DNA of 43,114 nucleotides. It comes from an uncultured Oscillospiraceae bacterium (GTDB taxonomy: Bacteria > Bacillota > Clostridia > Oscillospirales > Oscillospiraceae). Position 1 is the first letter of the stretch. The number at the start of each line of letters is the position of its first letter. This document shows positions 1 through 7,227 of this stretch, piece by piece. The notes below the pieces were generated by a model. That model searched no databases, was not told where the DNA came from, and worked only from the letters and a program-made list of their open reading frames with translations. The stretch is taken from NCBI GenBank assembly GCA_947626385.1, contig CANQSD010000003.1, forward strand, positions 1 through 43,114. Reading direction: 5' to 3'. The position numbers and the translations under genes are program-made.

Positions 1-126
1 TTGCCGTGACGACTTATTTGACGGCTCATTCTTTCCCGGCAGGGTATATCCCTCCCACCTTACCCGATATTGTAAAACCACCGGCCCTGGCGATGATAAT
101 AAAATGAAAAAGCACGCGCTCAGGAC

Positions 127-155
127 TTGAAAAATTAAGGATAACGCGCTACAAT
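127..155 (+). promoter_or_regulatory. Putative sigma-A promoter P1 upstream of rplS
   Basis: A TTGAAA box (127-132) and a TACAAT box (150-155) are separated by exactly 17 bp, a strong match to the housekeeping promoter consensus. It lies about 200 bp ahead of rplS. The ORF at 170-355 that follows it has no Shine-Dalgarno sequence and no recognisable product, so this promoter most likely makes a long rplS leader. The call is from sequence only. Confidence 0.6.
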
Positions 156-229
156 AAAAGAGAATAAGTGTGAAGGAGTCTGTCTCAATCACAAGGCACC
201 TGACTTTTCCGAAAAAACGAAAAAAATCC

Positions 230-258
230 TTGACTTTTCGGAAAATCTATGGTATCAT
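230..258 (+). promoter_or_regulatory. Putative sigma-A promoter P2 for rplS
   Basis: TTGACT (230-235) and TATCAT (253-258) are spaced by 17 bp. It is the promoter nearest to rplS and leaves a leader of roughly 85-90 nt. The -35 region is the second copy of an imperfect duplication: a TGACTTTTCCG-like string occurs just upstream (about 201-211) and again as TGACTTTTCGG at 231. A second strong promoter is plausible for a ribosomal protein gene. Confidence 0.65.
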
Positions 259-261
259 ATC

Positions 262-351
262 CAAGCTTTTGCAAAGAGCAACTGCTCATCGGGGCGGTCC
301 TATGCCGTATGAACGCGGTACGAACGCCTATCAAGAGGGGAGGAAACAAGC
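262..351 (+). promoter_or_regulatory. rplS 5' leader with hairpins (possible L19 leader)
   Basis: The leader can form a GAGC/GCTC hairpin near 276-287. A larger structure is closed by GGCG/CGCC around a CCG/CGG inner stem. It ends in a strong Shine-Dalgarno sequence (GGGAGG) ahead of the rplS ATG. Autoregulatory L19 leader RNAs are known ahead of rplS in Firmicutes, but I cannot confirm a match to that family by eye. The rest of bases 1-126 shows nothing I can name. Confidence 0.35.
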
Positions 352-693
352 ATGAACTTAGTGGAGACATTGAACCAGCGCTACATGAAGCCCGAGCTTC
401 CCACCATGAACGTGGGCGACACCGTCCGCGTCACCGTCCGGGTCAAGGAGGGCAACCGCGAGCGCAACCAGGCCTTCGAGGGCACCATCATCGCCAAGAA
501 GCACGGCGGCATCAACGAGACCATCACCGTCCGCCGCATCTCCTATAACGTGGGCTGTGAGAAGGTATTCCCTGTGCATTCTCCCAGCATCGTCTCTGTG
601 GAGACGGTCCGCCGCGGCAAGGTCCGCAGGGCCAAGCTTTACTATCTGAGAGACCGCGTGGGCAAGAACGCCAAGGTCAAGGAAAGAATCTGA
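352..693 (+). CDS. rplS: 50S ribosomal protein L19
   Basis: This is a 113-residue L19, a normal bacterial length. The protein sits at the interface of the large and small ribosomal subunits. Diagnostic features are the N-terminal [14 protein letters not shown] stretch, the basic [11 protein letters not shown] loop and the C-terminal [17 protein letters not shown] region with a short Lys/Arg tail. The ATG follows a strong GGGAGG Shine-Dalgarno sequence. Two promoters and a structured leader precede it and a textbook terminator follows, so it can be made as its own transcript. In many Firmicutes rplS is followed by lepB- and rbgA-type genes, as here. Confidence 0.98.
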   Translation: MNLVETLNQRYMKPELPTMNVGDTVRVTVRVKEGNRERNQAFEGTIIAKKHGGINETITVRRISYNVGCEKVFPVHSPSIVSVETVRRGKVRRAKLYYLRDRVGKNAKVKERI

Positions 694-694
694 C

Positions 695-725
695 AAAAAA
701 AGGGGGAGCGTTTCCCCCTTTTTTT
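695..725 (+). terminator. Rho-independent terminator after rplS
   Basis: A seven-A run followed by GGGGGA pairs with TCCCCC and a seven-T run around a short loop, giving a 13-bp stem with a T tract. The A-tract/T-tract symmetry could also stop transcription from the opposite strand. lepB starts 28 bp downstream with no clear promoter, so some read-through is likely. Confidence 0.9.
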
Positions 726-752
726 GATATTCGATGTGAAAGGGGCGGGACA

Positions 753-1427
753 ATGGACGAGGAGCAAAACGCGCTGCCCGAGGAGGCCGCGCCGTCCGAA
801 GCCGCGCCGGAGGAGCCCGCCAGGGGCGGCCGGCACGCTGGAAAGAGAAAGAAAAAGAACGCGGATGAGGACAGGATGGAGCTGTACGACTGGATCCAGT
901 GCGTCATCGGCGCTTTGGTGGTGGGGATCCTCGTTTTCATGTTCCTGGTGCGGGTGGTGAACGTGGACGGAAGCTCCATGTGGCCTACGCTCCACCACGG
1001 GGACATGATTTTGACCACCAATTTCCTCTACACTCCCAAAAACGGGGACGTGGTGGTGTTTCAGACGGATTCCTACGGGTCCGAGCCGCTGGTCAAGCGC
1101 ATCATCGCCACCGGCGGGCAGACCGTGCGCATCGACCCTGTCACCGGAGACGTCTATGTGGACGGTAAGCTCCTGAGCGAGCCCTACATCGCCGACACCA
1201 TTGAGAACCCCGGCGATTTTACCGAGGAGACGACGGTGCCGGAGGGGTGCCTCTTCCTCATGGGCGACAACCGCAACCACTCCACCGACAGCCGGGACGG
1301 AAGGATCGGCTTCGTGGATGAGCGGTGCGTTATCGGCAAGGTGCTGATGGTGGTTTTCCCCTCCGACAAGGGGGCCCTGGAGGAGGACATCGGGCGCGAC
1401 CTTTCGCGCCTCGGGAGCATCTACTGA
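753..1427 (+). CDS. lepB: Signal peptidase I
   Basis: This 224-residue membrane protease of family S26 removes signal peptides from exported proteins on the outer face of the membrane. A long acidic then basic cytoplasmic N-terminus (about 1-45) precedes one transmembrane helix (about 47-69). The catalytic serine is in the GSSMWPTL motif (Ser75) and the general-base lysine in VKRIIATGG (Lys115). The conserved GDNRNHSTDSR box follows near residue 170. The start is supported by AAAGGGGCGGG upstream. The stop shares a base with an alternative start of rbgA, so the two genes are translationally close. The roughly 45-residue charged extension before the helix is longer than in Bacillus SipS. Confidence 0.96.
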   Translation: MDEEQNALPEEAAPSEAAPEEPARGGRHAGKRKKKNADEDRMELYDWIQCVIGALVVGILVFMFLVRVVNVDGSSMWPTLHHGDMILTTNFLYTPKNGDVVVFQTDSYGSEPLVKRIIATGGQTVRIDPVTGDVYVDGKLLSEPYIADTIENPGDFTEETTVPEGCLFLMGDNRNHSTDSRDGRIGFVDERCVIGKVLMVVFPSDKGALEEDIGRDLSRLGSIY

Positions 1428-1438
1428 TGGAAGAGGCC

Positions 1439-2293
1439 ATGAACATCCAGTGGTTCCCCGGCCACATGGCCAAGGCGCGGCGCATGGTGCAGGAGGATCT
1501 GAGGCTGGTGGACGCGGTCTGCGAGGTGGTGGACGCCCGGGTGCCCCGGTCCTCCCGGAACCCGGAGATTGACGCCCTCACCGCCGGCAAGTCCCGGATC
1601 ATCGTCCTCAATCGGGTGGACCAGGCCGATCCCGCCCTCACGAAGCTTTGGAGCCGGTCCTTTCGCCAAAAGGGCGCTGCGGTGCTGGAGACGGACTGCC
1701 GCTCCGGCAAGGGCACGGCGGTCTTCCCCGGCCTTGTGCGGGAGCTTTTGAAGGACAAGATCGAGCAAAGACGCGCCCGGGGCCAGGTGGGGACGCCCCT
1801 CCGGATCATGGTGCTGGGCATCCCCAACGTGGGCAAGTCCTCATTTATCAACAAGGTGGCGCGCCGGAAGGCCGCCGAGGCCGCCGACCGGCCCGGCGTC
1901 ACCCGGGGCAAGCAGTGGGTGAGTCTGGGCGGCGGTGTGGAGCTTCTGGACACGCCGGGGCTCCTCTGGCCCCGGTTCGAGGACAAGCTCACCGGCGAGA
2001 ACCTGGCCTTCACCGGCGCGGTGCGGGACGAGATCTTGGATACGGAGACGCTGGGCGCGCGGCTTTGCGAGCGTCTGCGGAACCTCTACCCGGAGGCGCT
2101 GACGGCGCGGTTCGGCATAGAGGACCCAGGAGAAAAGACGGGCCTTGAGCTCCTGACGCTGGCGGCGAAACGCCGCGGTTTTCTCATTTCCGGCGGGGAG
2201 CTGGACACGGAGAGAATGGCGAAGGTGCTCCTGGACGAGTTCAGGGGCGGAAAGCTTGGCCGCCTGACCATAGACGGTGCGCCGGAGGGTTGA
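1439..2293 (+). CDS. rbgA: Ribosome biogenesis GTPase RbgA (YlqF)
   Basis: RbgA is a circularly permuted GTPase needed for late assembly of the 50S subunit. The G4 motif NRVD (58-61) comes before the P-loop GIPNVGKSS (127-135) and G3 DTPG, the permuted order that defines this family. The N-terminal MNIQWFPGHMAKA matches where family members normally begin, so I start here. An in-frame ATG at 1427, overlapping the lepB stop by one base, would add four residues (MEEA). The predicted length is 284 residues, which is normal. rplS, lepB, rbgA and rnhB in a row is a familiar Firmicutes arrangement. Confidence 0.95.
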   Translation: MNIQWFPGHMAKARRMVQEDLRLVDAVCEVVDARVPRSSRNPEIDALTAGKSRIIVLNRVDQADPALTKLWSRSFRQKGAAVLETDCRSGKGTAVFPGLVRELLKDKIEQRRARGQVGTPLRIMVLGIPNVGKSSFINKVARRKAAEAADRPGVTRGKQWVSLGGGVELLDTPGLLWPRFEDKLTGENLAFTGAVRDEILDTETLGARLCERLRNLYPEALTARFGIEDPGEKTGLELLTLAAKRRGFLISGGELDTERMAKVLLDEFRGGKLGRLTIDGAPEG

Positions 2294-2294
2294 C

Positions 2295-2891
2295 GTGGAC
2301 TTTTGGGCACATGAGAGGGAGCTGTTTGACCGTGGCTTTGAGGTGGTCGCCGGGGTGGACGAGGCAGGCCGGGGACCCCTGGCGGGGCCCGTCTGCGCCG
2401 CGGCGGTGATCCTGCCGCGTTTTTTGGAGATTCCCGGCCTTGACGATTCCAAGAAGCTGACGGAGAAAAAGCGCGAGGCGCTTTTTGACGTGATAAAGGC
2501 TGCCGCCCTGGACTACGGGATCGGCTGGGCGTCCGTGGAGGAGATCGACGGGCTCAATATCCTGAACGCCACGTACCTTGCCATGAACCGGGCCCTCCGG
2601 GCGCTGAAGGCCGTCCCGGACATGACCGTCATCGACGGCAACCGCAGTGCGGGCATTGAGGTCCCCTGCGTCACGCTGGTGGGCGGGGACGGGCTCTCCG
2701 CCAACGTGGCGGCGGCGTCGGTTTTGGCGAAGGTCTCCCGTGACCGGCTGATGCGTGAGCTGGCGGCCCAATACCCCGGCTACGGATTTGAAAAGCACAA
2801 GGGCTACGGCACGAGGGCGCACTACGCCGCCATCCGGGCGCTGGGACCCAGTCCCGTCCACCGGACGACCTTTTTGAGGAAGCTGCATTGA
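2295..2891 (+). CDS. rnhB: Ribonuclease HII
   Basis: RNase HII cuts the RNA strand of RNA-DNA hybrids and starts removal of single ribonucleotides misincorporated into DNA. The signature GVDEAGRGPLAGP carries the first two acidic metal ligands. The VIDGN motif supplies the third and the DSKKL and SVLAKVSRD boxes are present. I choose GTG 2295 because CGGAGGG lies at ideal spacing before it. The ORF track starts six codons earlier at GTG 2277, inside rbgA, giving 204 rather than 198 residues. It follows rbgA by one base and overlaps yraN by four. Confidence 0.95.
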   Translation: MDFWAHERELFDRGFEVVAGVDEAGRGPLAGPVCAAAVILPRFLEIPGLDDSKKLTEKKREALFDVIKAAALDYGIGWASVEEIDGLNILNATYLAMNRALRALKAVPDMTVIDGNRSAGIEVPCVTLVGGDGLSANVAAASVLAKVSRDRLMRELAAQYPGYGFEKHKGYGTRAHYAAIRALGPSPVHRTTFLRKLH

Positions 2892-3256
2892 ACACAAAGC
2901 TCATCGGCCGCTGGGGCGAGGCCGCGGCGGCGGACTATTTGAAAAAGAAGGGCTATAAGATCCTGGGGCTGGGATACCGGACCCGGATGGGGGAGATAGA
3001 CCTCATCGCCGAGGACCGGGGGACGCTGGTGTTCGTCGAGGTGAAGACCAGGAAGGACGAAAGCTTTGCCCAGGCCCGGGAGGCCGTCACCGGGACGAAA
3101 CAGCGGCGGCTCCTGGCGGCGGCGGAGCTCTACATGGCCGCCCACGGGGCGGACAGGCCCGCCCGCTTCGACGTCGTGGAGGTCTACGCGCCGGAGGGCG
3201 TGGAGACGAAAAAGCCACAGATCAACCACATTGAAAACGCGTTTTCCGGGAGGTAA
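2888..3256 (+). CDS. YraN/UPF0102 family nuclease-like protein
   Basis: This 122-residue protein belongs to the UPF0102 (YraN) family, which has a PD-(D/E)XK nuclease-like fold. The GEIDLIAED and VFVEVKTR motifs carry the predicted Asp, Glu and Lys active-site residues. The start is a TTG that overlaps the rnhB stop by four bases (TTGA), so translational coupling is expected. rnhB next to yraN is a conserved pair in many bacteria. The biochemical role is not established; a part in DNA repair or recombination is an inference from fold and neighbour. Confidence 0.88.
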   Translation: MNTKLIGRWGEAAAADYLKKKGYKILGLGYRTRMGEIDLIAEDRGTLVFVEVKTRKDESFAQAREAVTGTKQRRLLAAAELYMAAHGADRPARFDVVEVYAPEGVETKKPQINHIENAFSGR

Positions 3257-3261
3257 CGACT

Positions 3262-4749
3262 ATGCAATACGTGAGCACCAGGGACACCGGCCGCGCCGTC
3301 ACCGCCGCCATGGCCATTGAGTGTGGCCTGAGCACGGACGGCGGGCTTTTTGTGCCGGCCCAGATGCCCTCTCTGCCGGCGGGGGCTTTGGAGAGCCTGC
3401 GCCGGATGGACTACCGCCAGCGGGCGGTGTACGTCATGAAGCTCTTTTTGGAGGACTACACCACGGCAGAGCTTGCGGATTTCGCCGCGCGGGCCTACGG
3501 GCCGAAGGGGTTCGATACGCCGAAGATCGCGCCGGTGCGCACGCTGGACGCCTCCACCCACGTCCTGGAGCTGTGGCACGGGCCCACCTGCGCCTTCAAG
3601 GACATGGCGCTCCAGATGCTCCCGTACCTGCTCACCGCCGCCATGGGCAAGAACGGGGAGGACCGGCAGGTCTGCATCCTGGTGGCCACCTCCGGCGACA
3701 CGGGCAAGGCGGCGCTGGAGGGCTTCGCCGGCGTGGAGGGCACAAAAATTTGTGTCTTCTACCCCCGGGACGGCGTCTCCGACATCCAAAAGCTCCAGAT
3801 GACCAGCCAGGAGGGCGCCAACGTGCTGGTCTGCGCCGTCAACGGCAACTTTGACGACGCCCAGGCGGCGGTGAAGGAGATCTTCTCCGACCCCGCCATG
3901 CGGGAGGAGCTGGCCGGCCGCGGCTGGATGCTCTCCTCCGCCAATTCCATCAACTGGGGCCGGCTTCTGCCCCAGATCGTCTACTACATCTCCGCCTACT
4001 GCGACCTTCTGAACGCCGGGGCGGCGCAGGCGGGGGAGAAGGTCAACTTCTCCGTGCCCACCGGGAATTTCGGGGACATCCTGGCAGGGTTCTACGCCAA
4101 AAAAATGGGCCTTCCCGTGGGAAAGCTCATCTGCGCCTCCAACAAAAACGATGTGCTCACGGATTTTCTCAGAACCGGCGTCTACGACAAGAACCGGCCC
4201 TTCTATACCACTATTTCGCCCTCCATGGACATTCTGGTGTCCAGCAACCTGGAACGGCTCCTCTATGACCTCACCGGCATGGACGACCGGGAGACGGCGG
4301 GGTATATGGAGGCGCTGAAAAAAGACGGGCGGTACGAGGTCACGCCCAGGCTCAAGGCCGCGCTGGACGGGCTTTTCGCCGCCGGATGCTGCGACGATGA
4401 GGAGACGAAGGACGTCATCGCCCGGTGCTTTAAGGAGCACGGCTATCTTATCGACACCCACACGGCGGTGGCCTACGGGGTGCTGGAGAAATACAGGCGT
4501 GAGACGGGGGATGAGACGCCCTGCGTCGTCGTCTCCACCGCCAGCCCCTACAAATTCTGCGCCGCCGTGCTGGAGGCCCTGGGGGAGAGGCCGGAGAGCC
4601 AGGGCCCGGAGCTCATCGGTCAGCTGGAGCGGGCCTCCGGCGTTCCCGCGCCCATGCCCCTGAAGGCGCTGGCGGGGAAGACCGTCCGCTTCCGGGACAG
4701 CTTCGACAAGGTGCAGCTTCCCGATGTGGTGCGGGACTTTTTGAAGTGA
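3262..4749 (+). CDS. thrC: Threonine synthase
   Basis: The enzyme converts O-phospho-L-homoserine to threonine with pyridoxal phosphate. At 495 residues it is the long form of the enzyme. It opens with the YVSTRDTG-type start and has the LSTDGGLFVP motif near residue 25. The cofactor lysine is in PTCAFKDMALQ (about Lys113). VATSGDTGKAALEGF forms the phosphate-binding loop and SVPTGNFGDILAGFYAK the later conserved box. It starts five bases after yraN with AGGTAACGACT upstream and appears to be the last gene of the lepB-thrC run. No threonine attenuator or T-box is visible before it. The gene ends in an AT-rich repeat region. Confidence 0.96.
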   Translation: MQYVSTRDTGRAVTAAMAIECGLSTDGGLFVPAQMPSLPAGALESLRRMDYRQRAVYVMKLFLEDYTTAELADFAARAYGPKGFDTPKIAPVRTLDASTHVLELWHGPTCAFKDMALQMLPYLLTAAMGKNGEDRQVCILVATSGDTGKAALEGFAGVEGTKICVFYPRDGVSDIQKLQMTSQEGANVLVCAVNGNFDDAQAAVKEIFSDPAMREELAGRGWMLSSANSINWGRLLPQIVYYISAYCDLLNAGAAQAGEKVNFSVPTGNFGDILAGFYAKKMGLPVGKLICASNKNDVLTDFLRTGVYDKNRPFYTTISPSMDILVSSNLERLLYDLTGMDDRETAGYMEALKKDGRYEVTPRLKAALDGLFAAGCCDDEETKDVIARCFKEHGYLIDTHTAVAYGVLEKYRRETGDETPCVVVSTASPYKFCAAVLEALGERPESQGPELIGQLERASGVPAPMPLKALAGKTVRFRDSFDKVQLPDVVRDFLK

Positions 4750-4824
4750 CATTATGTTAACAAGCAATATTATGTTAACAATAAACATTATGTAAACCGG
4801 AATTGGATTCCGGTTTACATAATG
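4750..4824. repeat. 18-bp tandem repeats ending in a perfect 18-bp inverted repeat
   Basis: Three 18-bp units begin at 4750, 4768 and 4786, each opening with (C/T)ATTATGT(T/A)AAC. The third unit (4786-4803) is repeated in perfect inverted form at 4807-4824 after a TGG spacer. The block is strikingly AT-rich between GC-rich genes. It separates thrC from the convergent DUF1540 gene, and the right arm encodes the last codons of that gene. It could be a bidirectional terminator without T tracts, an operator array, or the end of a lost mobile element. I cannot choose from sequence alone. Confidence 0.85.
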
Positions 4825-5000
4825 GACTTGGGCTCGAAGGTGCCGCAGAAGGTCTCCGCCTTACGCAGGGCGTTTTTGGACTCCACGTTGATGGCGGGGG
4901 CGTGGCAGCAGCCGTCCTTGCCGTGATAGGTGCAGCTTTGCACGTCGCAGCCCACGCCGGGGAGCTTCTCGTTCCAGAGGCCCGTTGTCGTATCGCTCAT
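4815..5000 (-). CDS. DUF1540 domain small Cys-rich protein
   Basis: This 61-residue protein is the only convincing minus-strand gene. It matches the DUF1540 pattern: GVGCDVQSCTYHGKDGCCHAPAI with a later FCGTF, giving five or more cysteines likely to bind a metal. The function is unknown; DUF1540 proteins are common and often duplicated in Clostridia and Bacilli. The ATG at 5000 is chosen because AAAGGAGCG lies at good spacing upstream. The ORF track extends it to 5822 through the antisense of the next gene, which is not credible. Its last codons lie in the right arm of the inverted repeat, suggesting that repeat was placed at, or reshaped, its 3' end. Confidence 0.85.
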   Translation of the reverse strand: MSDTTTGLWNEKLPGVGCDVQSCTYHGKDGCCHAPAINVESKNALRKAETFCGTFEPKSIM

Positions 5001-5075
5001 GTTTGTCGCTCCTTTTTTGGTTGTCTCTTTTATTTTGCGCGCTCCGGGGCGGATTATTCCCGGAGGGGAGGCGTT

Positions 5076-5762
5076 ATGCTCTGGACCATCGGGGATCTTC
5101 ACCTGTCCTTTGAATCGAATAAGCCCATGGACGTTTTCGGGAAGGACTGGGCCGGGCACGTAGACCGCCTGCGGGAAGGGTTCCGGCGCGTGGGTCCGGA
5201 GGACACCACCGTCATCTGCGGGGACCTGACCTGGGGAATGGGGATGGAGGAGTGCCTGGAGGATTTCCGCTTCATCGACGCTTTGCCGGGGCGGAAGATC
5301 ATTTTGAAGGGCAACCACGACTACTGGTGGAGCACCGCCGCGAAGGCAAAAGCGTTTTTTCAGGAAAACGGCATCGGCTCCATCGATATTCTCTACAACA
5401 ACTGCTTTTTTTATGAAAACGCGGCCCTCTGCGGCACCAAGGGGTGGATGTGCCCCAACGAAAACCCGGCGCCCCACGATAAAAAGCTGATGGACCGGGA
5501 GATCGGGCGGCTGGAGGCGAGCCTTAAATCGGCGGGAGACAGGGAGCGGAAGATCGTGTTTCTCCACTACCCGCCCATCTTCGGAAAGCTCTACGCCAAA
5601 GGGATGGTGGAGGTCATGGAGCGCTACGGCGTCCGGGAGTGCTTTTACGGGCATCTCCACGGCGCGGGACGGGCCCTGGCCTTCGAGGGAGAGGACCGGG
5701 GCATCCGCTATCGGCTCATCTCCGCTGACCATGTGGGGTTTTGCCCCGTAAAAATCATGTGA
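5076..5762 (+). CDS. Metallophosphoesterase (calcineurin-like)
   Basis: This 228-residue predicted metal-dependent phosphoesterase has all the fold's motifs in order: IGDLHL at the N-terminus, GDLTW near residue 50, GNHDYWW near 78, HYPP near 170 and GHLHG near 192. The substrate cannot be read from sequence; family members act on cyclic nucleotides, phosphoproteins or nucleic acids. The ORF track begins at 4803, but the real start is ATG 5076 after CGGAGGGGAGG. The intergenic gap with the divergent DUF1540 gene is only 75 bp. A CTCCGGG/CCCGGAG inverted repeat (5042-5065) overlaps the ribosome-binding region and might limit translation. Confidence 0.88.
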   Translation: MLWTIGDLHLSFESNKPMDVFGKDWAGHVDRLREGFRRVGPEDTTVICGDLTWGMGMEECLEDFRFIDALPGRKIILKGNHDYWWSTAAKAKAFFQENGIGSIDILYNNCFFYENAALCGTKGWMCPNENPAPHDKKLMDREIGRLEASLKSAGDRERKIVFLHYPPIFGKLYAKGMVEVMERYGVRECFYGHLHGAGRALAFEGEDRGIRYRLISADHVGFCPVKIM

Positions 5763-5778
5763 ATCGTGAGAAAAATGT

Positions 5779-5806
5779 TTGCAAATCCGGGAATGTCTGC
5801 TATAAT
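5779..5806 (+). promoter_or_regulatory. Sigma-A promoter with extended -10 for tig
   Basis: TTGCAA (5779-5784) and a perfect TATAAT (5801-5806) are 16 bp apart. TG one base before the -10 box makes an extended -10 element. It lies about 45 bp ahead of the tig start codon and just after the metallophosphoesterase stop. Confidence 0.8.
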
Positions 5807-5851
5807 AGTCAAGATGCCCCATAGAGGTAACATACAGTAGGAGGAAAAACC

Positions 5852-7168
5852 GTGAACGTCAAGGAATTTGAGAAAAAAGAGAAAAATACCGCCGAGCTCA
5901 CCGTGCTCGTCAGCGCCGAGGAATTCGACGCCGCCGTCCAGCGGGCTTACCTGAAGAACCGCGGCCGCATCCAGATCCCCGGCTTCCGCAAGGGCAAGGC
6001 CCCCCGGAAAATGATCGAGAGCATCTACGGCGCCGGCGTCTTCTATGAGGACGCCGTGGAGGACGTGGCCCCCGCCGCCCTGGAGGCCGGCATTCAGGAG
6101 AAGGACCTGTCCACCGTGGGCCGCCCGTCCATCCTGGACTTTGACATCGGCGAGGACAAGACGCTCACCGTCAAATTCCTTGTCTCCCTCTATCCCGAGG
6201 TGAAGCTGGAGGGATATACCGGCATCGCTGCCCCCAAGATGGCCGTGCGCGTCACTAAGAAGGACGTGGAGCGGGAGATCGACCGGGTGCGCGAGCGCAA
6301 CGCCCGCATCGAGACCGTGGAGCGCCCTGCGCAGAAGGGCGACATCGTGAACATCGACTTTGAGGGCTTTTTAGGCGATACGCCCTTCGAGGGCGGCAAG
6401 GGCGAGGACCACGACCTGGAGCTGGGCTCCGGCACCTTCATCCCCGGCTTCGAGGACCAGCTCATCGGCAAGGCCGCCGGCGAGGACTGCGACGTGAACG
6501 TCACCTTCCCCGAGGCTTACGCCCCCGAGCTTGCCGGCAAGGACACCACCTTCAAGGTCCACGTCAACGAGGTGAAGATGAAGGAGCTTCCGGCGCTGGA
6601 CGACGAGTTTGCCAAGGACGTGTCCGAGTATGACACCCTGGAGGAGTACACCGCCAGCGTGAAGACGGAGCTTTCCGAGCACCGCCGGGAGGAGGCCCAG
6701 AAGGGCTTTGAGGAGGTGGTCCTCTCGCGCCTCACCGACAAGGTGGAGGCCGACATCCCCGATGCCATGGTGGAGGCGCACCTGGACGACATGGTCCAGA
6801 ACTTCCGCTATAACCTGATGCAGCAGGGGATGCAGCTGGAGCAGTATCTGTCCATGATGGGCATGGACGTGGAGTCCTTCCGCAAGGATATGCACTCCAC
6901 TGCCGAAAAGCAGATCAAGCTGGATCTGGCCTTCGAGCACATCGCCAAGACCGAGGACTTCCCCGTCAGCGACGAGGACGTGGAGGCCGAATATAAGCGT
7001 CTGTGCGACGAGTACCACATGAAGGATGAGGAGGTCCGCCGCGCCGTCACCGTGGATTCCGTGAAGACCGGTCTCAAGCTGGAGCGCGCCAGGAAGCTGG
7101 TGCTGGACACCGCTACCGTGGAGAAGAAGGAGAAAAAGGACGAGGAGCCCGAGGGAGAGGCCGAGTGA
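5852..7168 (+). CDS. tig: Trigger factor chaperone
   Basis: Trigger factor binds the ribosome exit tunnel and shelters new polypeptides; it also has a peptidyl-prolyl isomerase domain. The N-terminal ribosome-docking loop is visible as GFRKGKAPRKM (about residues 44-54). The FKBP-type domain follows near 150-240 (KGDIVNIDFEGFLGD, ELGSGTFIPGFEDQLIG). The helical C-terminal arms run to the end, with a KEKKDEEPEGEAE charged tail. The length of 438 residues is typical. The start is GTG 5852 behind AGGAGG. tig directly ahead of clpP and clpX is a conserved bacterial order; here a structured repeat sits between tig and clpP. Confidence 0.97.
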   Translation: MNVKEFEKKEKNTAELTVLVSAEEFDAAVQRAYLKNRGRIQIPGFRKGKAPRKMIESIYGAGVFYEDAVEDVAPAALEAGIQEKDLSTVGRPSILDFDIGEDKTLTVKFLVSLYPEVKLEGYTGIAAPKMAVRVTKKDVEREIDRVRERNARIETVERPAQKGDIVNIDFEGFLGDTPFEGGKGEDHDLELGSGTFIPGFEDQLIGKAAGEDCDVNVTFPEAYAPELAGKDTTFKVHVNEVKMKELPALDDEFAKDVSEYDTLEEYTASVKTELSEHRREEAQKGFEEVVLSRLTDKVEADIPDAMVEAHLDDMVQNFRYNLMQQGMQLEQYLSMMGMDVESFRKDMHSTAEKQIKLDLAFEHIAKTEDFPVSDEDVEAEYKRLCDEYHMKDEEVRRAVTVDSVKTGLKLERARKLVLDTATVEKKEKKDEEPEGEAE

Positions 7169-7227
7169 GCTTTCGGGGGAATACCCGGAGGAAAAGCTGG
7201 ATATAATCAGTTCGTCGAAAAGCTCTC

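Noticed and set aside
170-355. 61-aa ORF upstream of rplS
   Set aside because: It begins with a GTG lacking a ribosome-binding site, overlaps promoter P2 and the rplS leader, and resembles no known protein.
4750-4803. Short CRISPR-like array
   Set aside because: Units are contiguous 18-bp repeats without unique spacers and there are no cas genes; a tandem repeat is the right description.
4803-5762. Long 319-aa form of the metallophosphoesterase
   Set aside because: Its first 91 codons are antisense to the DUF1540 gene and unlike the family, while ATG 5076 has a strong ribosome-binding site and the normal N-terminus.
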